Below are positions 58,332 through 64,000 of a stretch of DNA of 64,000 bases, in pieces. Each line of letters opens with the position of its first letter. The stretch's first letter is position 1. The notes beneath the pieces were generated by a model. It worked only from the letters and a program-made list of their open reading frames with translations, was not told the origin of the DNA and did no database searches. Both the position numbers and the translations under genes were made by a program. The DNA is from Lentisphaerota bacterium (lineage in GTDB: Bacteria > Verrucomicrobiota > Lentisphaeria > Victivallales > Victivallaceae): positions 1 to 64,000 of the forward strand of contig SUWH01000004.1 of assembly GCA_015061605.1 (NCBI GenBank), read 5' to 3'.

Positions 58332-59606
58332 ATGTCATTCAGTACATCTGCATTTTTTGACCGGCTGGAAATGTTTTCGATCCGGCTCGGTCTGGAATCC
58401 ACCCGGGAACTGGCTCATCTCGCCGGAAATCCGGAAAATTCTTTGCGCTTCATCCATATCGCCGGAACCAACGGCAAAGGTTCGACCGGAGCAATGCTGG
58501 AACGCACGCTGCGGGAAGCGGGCTTTTCCACCGGATTTTACACCTCTCCACATCTCATTGATGTCCGGGAACGTTTCCGCATCAACGGCAAAACGGTCGA
58601 TGAGGAAACTTTTGAATACTGGGGAAAATATCTCGCCGATATAGCCGGAACTAAATACAGCTATTTTGAATACGCAACCGTCCTCGCCATGCTGATTTTC
58701 AAAGCCGCCAAATGCGATGTTGTCGTCTGGGAAACCGGTCTGGGCGGACGGCTCTGTGCCACCAATATCGTCACGCCGCAACTGTGCATAATCACCAATA
58801 TCGCCCTCGATCATACCGACCACCTCGGGGACACCATTGCCAAAATCGCCGCTGAAAAAGCGGGGATCATCAAACGCGGCGTGCCGCTGGTATGCGGAAA
58901 ACTTCCTGATGATGCAAAAGCGGTTATTGAAGCCAGAGCGCAGGAAATGGATGTAAAAGTATTTCCCTGCCGCGAAGCTGTTCCGGAAAAATATACCCTT
59001 TTACCGGGTGATGACGGCGTGCCGCTGCAGAAATTCACCTACGACAACCGCGAAATAACTCTTGCTCTTCCCGGAAGAATGCAGCGCGAAAACTTCCGCA
59101 TCGTCTACGAAGCTCTGGAAATTTTGAGCAAACAATGGAACTTCAACTTTGAAACCGCCCTTGAAGGCTTGAGCAAAGTGCGCTGGCCGGGCAGATTTCA
59201 AAGGATCGGCGACCGGATGATCCTTGACGGCGGACACAATCCGGACGGCACCGCCGCCCTCGCTGAAGCACTGAATGAACTTTACCCGGGCGAGAAATTC
59301 ACCACCGTATACGCCGCATTCGCCAATAAAAATGCCGGAGAATGTGTGCAGAATCTTTCAAAATTCACGGAGCAGTTCATCTTCACTTCCCCGGGGACCT
59401 GGAACCGCAAGGCCTTCAAACCGGAGGAGTTGATCAGCTTTGCTTCACAATGCAATATTCCGGCAAACGGCAATCCGGTGCCGCTGAAAGCGGTGGAAGA
59501 GGCGTTGAAAATCTCCCCGCGCCGGGTGATAATTTCCGGTTCACTTTATCTTGCCGGAGAAGTCCTCCAACACTATATGCCGCTTGAATCAACACTGGAT
59601 ATATAA
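58332..59606 (+). CDS. folC: Folylpolyglutamate synthase/dihydrofolate synthase
   Basis: The ATG at 58332 follows GAGAGGTG and gives 424 residues. It is a Mur-ligase-superfamily enzyme that adds glutamate to folates. The ATP loop FIHIAGTNGKGSTGAML lies near residue 45, followed by GFYTSPHLIDVRERF, the typical folate-binding loop. VVVWETGLGGRLCATNIV and the DHTDHLG segment are also present. The C-terminal domain has RMILDGGHNPDGTAALAEAL. It ends before the palindrome 59707-59760, which it shares with the convergent tgt gene. Confidence 0.93.
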   Translation: MSFSTSAFFDRLEMFSIRLGLESTRELAHLAGNPENSLRFIHIAGTNGKGSTGAMLERTLREAGFSTGFYTSPHLIDVRERFRINGKTVDEETFEYWGKYLADIAGTKYSYFEYATVLAMLIFKAAKCDVVVWETGLGGRLCATNIVTPQLCIITNIALDHTDHLGDTIAKIAAEKAGIIKRGVPLVCGKLPDDAKAVIEARAQEMDVKVFPCREAVPEKYTLLPGDDGVPLQKFTYDNREITLALPGRMQRENFRIVYEALEILSKQWNFNFETALEGLSKVRWPGRFQRIGDRMILDGGHNPDGTAALAEALNELYPGEKFTTVYAAFANKNAGECVQNLSKFTEQFIFTSPGTWNRKAFKPEELISFASQCNIPANGNPVPLKAVEEALKISPRRVIISGSLYLAGEVLQHYMPLESTLDI

Positions 59607-59706
59607 CGGCGCGATATCGCTCCTTGCGTAACTGGCGAGACGCCTCTCGTCCGACCAACGGGAGGACAAAACACTTCGCTTTTTTTTGAAAAAGGATAGG
59701 GGGTCC
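59607..59706. repeat. Repeat-like spacer downstream of folC
   Basis: GGCGCGATATCGCTCCT at 59610 is the complement of the repeat A tail, and CGACCAACGGGAGGACAAAA at 59653 matches 27428. It leads into the gene-end palindrome. Confidence 0.6.
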
Positions 59707-59760
59707 GGGGGGAAGGGAAAAACTTTTTTTCACGGGAAAAAAAGTTTTTCCCTTCCCCCC
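59707..59760 (-). terminator. Gene-end palindrome, copy 3 (54 bp)
   Basis: Arms of 25 bases beginning GGGGGGAAGGGAAAAAC flank an ACGG loop. It lies 12 bases after the tgt stop and 100 after the folC stop. The same tail (CTTTTTCAAAAAAAAGCG on the minus strand) follows as in copies 1 and 2. Confidence 0.85.
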
Positions 59761-59772
59761 GATGCCATCGAC

Positions 59773-60879
<1,107 letters not shown>

Positions 60880-61428
60880 TTACAGCTCCACAAACATTCC
60901 TTTGAACAATTCCCGGCATTCAGCTTCCAATCCGAGTGCCGCCGCCAGTTTCCCCGCAAATGCATAAACCGCCCCGGGGCCTTTGCCGGTAACGATATTG
61001 CCGTCGATTTCGGCGGGAGCATCGGTATATTTTGCACCGTTGAGATAGGTGTCAAAACGGGGGTACATGGTGAATTTTTTACCATCCAGCAATCCGGCTT
61101 TCGCCAGAACGATGGGGGCGGCACAGATGGCGGAAATGATTTTTCCGGCACGAGCCATTTCAGAAAGCCAGCAGCCGACCGCAACAGATTCATAAAGCGT
61201 AGTTGCTCCGGGAAGACCGCCGGGCAGGAAGATGGCATCGAAATCTTCCGGAGTCAATTCATCAAGCAGCGCGTCAGCGCGCAAAGTGATGTTGTGAGCT
61301 CCGTTGAGTTCGCTATTTTCCAATCCGGCGATAGTGACACCGGCATTCAGACGGCGCAGACAATCAACAGTGGCAATAAGTTCAGTTTCTTCAAAACCGT
61401 CGGCTACAACGGCGATAATTTTTTTCAT
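60880..61428 (-). CDS. DJ-1/PfpI-family protein
   Basis: The 182-residue protein matches the DJ-1/ThiJ/PfpI family. ADGFEETEL near residue 9 holds the conserved Glu, and IISAICAAPIVLAKAGLLDG near residue 100 holds the reactive Cys at the nucleophile elbow. IFLPGGLPGATTLYES is the other family landmark. Members are redox-sensitive chaperones, glyoxalases or amidases; the type here (YajL/DJ-1-like) is often deglycase- or thiamine-associated. It begins the transcript that includes tgt. Confidence 0.9.
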   Translation of the reverse strand: MKKIIAVVADGFEETELIATVDCLRRLNAGVTIAGLENSELNGAHNITLRADALLDELTPEDFDAIFLPGGLPGATTLYESVAVGCWLSEMARAGKIISAICAAPIVLAKAGLLDGKKFTMYPRFDTYLNGAKYTDAPAEIDGNIVTGKGPGAVYAFAGKLAAALGLEAECRELFKGMFVEL

Positions 61429-61525
61429 GATGCAAATTCTCCGTAAATAAAAATTACTCCGCTAAAATATACATTTACCGGAACATTATTGCAAGCCGGA
61501 AAAGATAAAATATTCTATCTCAAGT

Positions 61526-61554
61526 TGAAATTTTGCTTTTGCAGTGCTATATTG
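61526..61554 (+). promoter_or_regulatory. Promoter of the thermonuclease leader
   Basis: TTGAAA at 61526-61531 and TATATT at 61549-61554 are 17 bases apart, with TGC before the -10. The start would be near 61561, leaving a 270-base leader. Confidence 0.7.
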
Positions 61555-61640
61555 TGGAGTGTTTGTTTAAACCAACAGGAAAGGAAAAATATCAACATAA
61601 AAATCTTGAATTGATAAATTGTATATAGCATAAAAAGGCT

Positions 61641-61766
61641 ACTTCAGCAAACTACCACCTTGTAAAAACAGCCTTCTGACGGAAGTATTTTGTGCCGTGT
61701 ATTGTCATATACACGGTGCATTTCTGCTTTGTATTCCGTTGGACGCTGTGGTAGGCGGGCTGAAGT
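61641..61766 (+). ncRNA. Structured leader RNA (candidate)
   Basis: ACTTCAGC (61641-61648) and CTACCAC (61652-61658) pair with GTGGTAG (61748-61754) and GCTGAAGT (61759-61766), giving 15 pairs around one internal loop. Inside, CCGTGTAT (61695-61702) pairs with ATACACGG (61709-61716), extended by two G-U and two more pairs. The outline recalls the immunity-type leader RNAs of P4-like satellite phages, from memory and unverified. It lies between promoter and gene. Confidence 0.5.
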
Positions 61767-61834
61767 GTGCAAACAGGGATGCACCTCTTTTTTTTGTGGT
61801 GTTTCCCCAAAAACTCAAAGGAAACAACCACAGC

Positions 61835-62308
61835 ATGAAACCACTGTTTTTACTCTCTTTACTTTTTCTCTCTCTTTCTCTCTTTTCCGCTGAAATCATT
61901 GGTAAGGTAATTGGCGTTTCTGACGGTGATACCATTACCGTTTTAGATAATCTTGATAAAGGCAAATTCCGCATACGCCTTAATAAAATTGATGCACCTG
62001 AAAAGAAACAAGCCTTCGGCAACAAAGCCAAACAGTATTTATCCAGTTTGATTTTCGGCAGACAAGTTTCTGTAAGGTTCAAAGAAATAGACCGTTACGG
62101 CAGAATTTCAGGAGTTGTTTACTGTGACGGTGCAGAAATCAATCTGGTAATGGTTCAAAATGGCTATGCGTGGCATTACAGCTATTACGATAAAACCCCT
62201 GCATACATTCAAGCTGAAAAGCAAGCAAGGGCAGATAAAAAAGGTTTATGGGCAGACCCAAACCCCATAAATCCTTATGAGTTTAGAAAAATGAAGAAAA
62301 AACGCTGA
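61835..62308 (+). CDS. Secreted thermonuclease (staphylococcal nuclease-like)
   Basis: The ATG at 61835 follows AAAGGAAA and gives 157 residues with a signal peptide (LLSLLFLSLSLFSA). The SNase fold is clear: GVSDGDTITVLDN near residue 27, then RIRLNKIDAPEKKQAFG with the catalytic Arg and Glu, and IDRYGRISGVVYC with the second catalytic Arg. YAWHYSYYDKTP and KKGLWADPNPINPYEF complete it. It should hydrolyse DNA and RNA outside the cell or in the periplasm with calcium. The gene is AT-richer than its neighbours, and a folded leader precedes it; it may be an accessory or mobile-element gene. Confidence 0.9.
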   Translation: MKPLFLLSLLFLSLSLFSAEIIGKVIGVSDGDTITVLDNLDKGKFRIRLNKIDAPEKKQAFGNKAKQYLSSLIFGRQVSVRFKEIDRYGRISGVVYCDGAEINLVMVQNGYAWHYSYYDKTPAYIQAEKQARADKKGLWADPNPINPYEFRKMKKKR

Positions 62309-62360
62309 ATTTCTTCAGCCTATCCTCCCGTATTATTTTAAGGAAAGAATGCAAACCGCG

Positions 62361-64000
62361 TCATTTATATTCAGGAATCACCAGTATCCCGCCAGGTTTT
62401 ACGATCTGATGCCGGTAAACAAGGTCACTTTTACCCTGATTCATCAGCAACAAAACAGTTTTATTACGATATTCGATTGCCTGCACAAAATCTTTCTGCC
62501 ATCCGGGAATTTGTACTGATTTGCGATTCCCGTAAAGAAAAAAGTCTTCATACATGGCAATGACCTTTGATACATCTGCAACAGCGCGGAATGATTCGCC
62601 ATTGAGCGTTGAATATTCAAAAAGCAATATCCCGCCGGTTCCGTCTGCCGCCCGGCGCAGTAGCCATGCCGGAGTAAACTGTCGCGGATAGGCACGATTT
62701 TCCATCAGATAAGGACGAATGATCGCCCCGGTAACCAGCGGTGTTTTGCCGATTGCTTTCAAAGTAGCCTCAAGTTCCTTTTCCGGTCTGCCGTAACCGC
62801 ACTCCGCCATATCAATGATACCGGGAAACAAAGACCAGTCAATACAGTAATTTTCACGGGTTGACGGACTCTGGTAGCCGCTGTAAACCGTGAACATTAT
62901 TTTTTTATCATACCGTTTCAACGCATCATGGATCAACTTTGCATAATATGCCACCATTTTGTTGCGTGAACCGATATCGCTTTCTTTGATACATTTACTG
63001 CAATAACAGGAGAACGGAGTGTTTTTGTAATTATGTTCGAAATCCCATCCGATGATCCGGGGATTTCCAGCTCTTTTCAACCAAACCGGGATTTGCTGTT
63101 CGAGCCATCCGGCAAATTCCGGGGTCCGGATGTATTGTGGACAGACCAGTATATTATTCCGCTTGCCATTGATTCCGGTCAAAGCGGCTTCCGGATGCAT
63201 CCGGACGTATGGTTTCAAACTCCAGCTCCACTGTTTCAAGTTGAAACGGTAAGAAAACGGGATATGTGTATTGTGCAGTTCATGGACTTCATTGATCCCG
63301 TATTTGGCAAATTCAGCAGCAAGAGTATTCAAATAGTTTTGATCAGTAAGGCGTCTTGTCCACTCGACCCACAGTAAAATACGGTATTTCTGCGGACGTT
63401 TTCCGCTGATTTCCGGGATGACGTTCACCTTGAAACCGCGTGGGATCTCCACAATTTTCGACTGTCGGCTTGAAGCAGAATAGGCGATTTCCCCGGTAAA
63501 ACATTTTTTCGGAGCCCGGATAAATACCGAAATATACTTATGGCCCGGCAAAGTTCCGTTATACTTTATTGGAGTGCGGAATGTTATTTTACCATCCGGA
63601 GTAAAATCAAGTTCATAATTTTTGTAATATCCGGAAACACATTCAACTTTGAACCCGGGCGGCAAATCCAGTTTCAAAGTATAATCTCTGACCGTTTTGC
63701 CGGGGAATCCACGGGGGGCAAACAGCAGCATCTGAATCCCACCGGCGGGAATGCTCAATTCTCCGGCGTGCCAATTCGGCCACATATATGAACACCCGGC
63801 AGCAAGAATAAACTCTTTATCCGGCGGAACAATATCCCGTCCGGAAGCCCGCAATTCCCCGGAGAAATCATCCGGAAGTTTGAGGTAATTGAGTGTATTG
63901 AAAAGCAATGATCCCGAAACCGCATTTTTACCGTTGAGCAAAATCGTTTTGGCACCGCTGAATGTAAGCAATTCAGCATTGAGCGACAACTCATATTCGG
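62361..64000 (-). CDS. Secreted or large glycosidase-like protein, 5' end beyond the window
   Basis: The frame runs off the right edge without a start, so at least 546 residues are seen and the N-terminus is missing. The visible part opens with a beta-rich region (about 1-190). A barrel-like middle follows, with YGINEVHELHNTHIPFSYRF, GWDFEHNYKNTPFSCYCSKC and a CxCxxC cluster shared with the DUF4838 proteins. Acidic residues in GWDFEHN and CIDWSLFPGIIDMAECGYGR are possible catalytic sites. It ends in a beta segment with LLLMNQGKSDLVYRH. It is probably a carbohydrate-active protein of a fourth module to the right. No family is certain. Confidence 0.6.
   Translation of the reverse strand, partial: EYELSLNAELLTFSGAKTILLNGKNAVSGSLLFNTLNYLKLPDDFSGELRASGRDIVPPDKEFILAAGCSYMWPNWHAGELSIPAGGIQMLLFAPRGFPGKTVRDYTLKLDLPPGFKVECVSGYYKNYELDFTPDGKITFRTPIKYNGTLPGHKYISVFIRAPKKCFTGEIAYSASSRQSKIVEIPRGFKVNVIPEISGKRPQKYRILLWVEWTRRLTDQNYLNTLAAEFAKYGINEVHELHNTHIPFSYRFNLKQWSWSLKPYVRMHPEAALTGINGKRNNILVCPQYIRTPEFAGWLEQQIPVWLKRAGNPRIIGWDFEHNYKNTPFSCYCSKCIKESDIGSRNKMVAYYAKLIHDALKRYDKKIMFTVYSGYQSPSTRENYCIDWSLFPGIIDMAECGYGRPEKELEATLKAIGKTPLVTGAIIRPYLMENRAYPRQFTPAWLLRRAADGTGGILLFEYSTLNGESFRAVADVSKVIAMYEDFFLYGNRKSVQIPGWQKDFVQAIEYRNKTVLLLMNQGKSDLVYRHQIVKPGGILVIPEYK

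Larger units (their letters stand above)
61429..61834. other. Control and leader region of the thermonuclease gene
   Basis: This 400-base region has a promoter at 61526-61554 and a folded leader at 61641-61766. Two short open frames begin in it (from about 61690 and 61697); neither has a Shine-Dalgarno that fits. An 8-T run at about 61788-61795 follows a weak stem GTGCA/TGCAC. Confidence 0.6.

Noticed and set aside
61641-61766. Retron msr-msd element
   Set aside because: The closing stem looks suggestive, but no reverse transcriptase gene lies nearby; the next gene is a nuclease with its own start signals.

Overview
The window looks like a chromosomal segment of a Lentisphaerota bacterium (Victivallales-like, host-associated or gut type). 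The basis is the gene mix: three secreted pseudopilin-type proteins starting with [18 protein letters not shown] and ending near an H-x(9-11)-DG-like motif, several DUF4838 proteins, a large CBM9/DUF6067-like protein, creatininase- and FAD-oxidoreductase-type catabolic genes, SSS-family symporters, and a Gram-negative envelope set (MurE with the DNPR motif of meso-diaminopimelate enzymes, LptF/G, TolB, a BamE-like lipoprotein). The assignment is inference from gene content; no rRNA gene is present.

Layout. 1-8.4 kb: AraC regulator, AAA-ATPase/nuclease gene bracketed by dispersed repeats, zinc-ribbon protein, lipoprotein, then murF-murE plus an S-adenosylhomocysteinase-like gene in one tightly overlapped operon. 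8.4-13.3 kb: decayed AbiEii-like fragment, citrate synthase, MFS transporter, HdeD-like membrane protein, a repeat cluster and a small conserved-looking ORF. 13.3-22.8 kb (minus): a carbohydrate module (creatininase family, FAD oxidoreductase, 1146-aa secreted protein, pseudopilin, secreted protein, DUF4838). 23-27.2 kb (plus): a second module (pseudopilin, decayed pseudopilin, secreted protein, DUF4838). 27.5-34.1 kb: uvrC-dapB on minus; oxidoreductase-LptF/G-solute-binding protein on plus. 34.2-39.6 kb: a third module (AraR-like regulator, pseudopilin, DUF4838, GH28-like), followed by two very similar SSS symporters and the wreck of a third. 45.0-46.0 kb: tandem repeats, dispersed repeats, a structured element and tRNA-Thr whose 3' end is duplicated. 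46.2-61.4 kb: mainly housekeeping genes (thioredoxin-like, lipoproteins, phosphatase, oxidoreductase, tadA, tRNA-Gly, sugar kinase-like, PocR/AraC regulator, coiled-coil protein with two tiny downstream genes, DUF493, two cysteine desulfurases, tolB, folC, tgt, DJ-1). 61.5-62.3 kb: a thermonuclease with a structured leader. The right edge carries a 5'-truncated secreted glycosidase-like gene.

How the parts fit. The three modules repeat one recipe: a pseudopilin gene directly beside DUF4838/CBM9/GH28 genes, with a local regulator or regulator-like site (16-bp palindrome behind a consensus promoter; 21-bp-phased direct repeats over a -35 box) and nearby sodium symporters for uptake. This suggests stand-alone glycan-use units built without SusC/SusD. 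Promoters are recognisable: TTGAAA/TTGACA-like box, about 17 bp, then TATATT, often preceded by TGC. Gene ends repeatedly carry one near-identical 52-54 bp perfect palindrome. Several dispersed repeat families, three decayed genes and an att-like tRNA duplication mark plastic spots at 8.5, 12.2-13.2, 24.0 and 44.8-46.0 kb.
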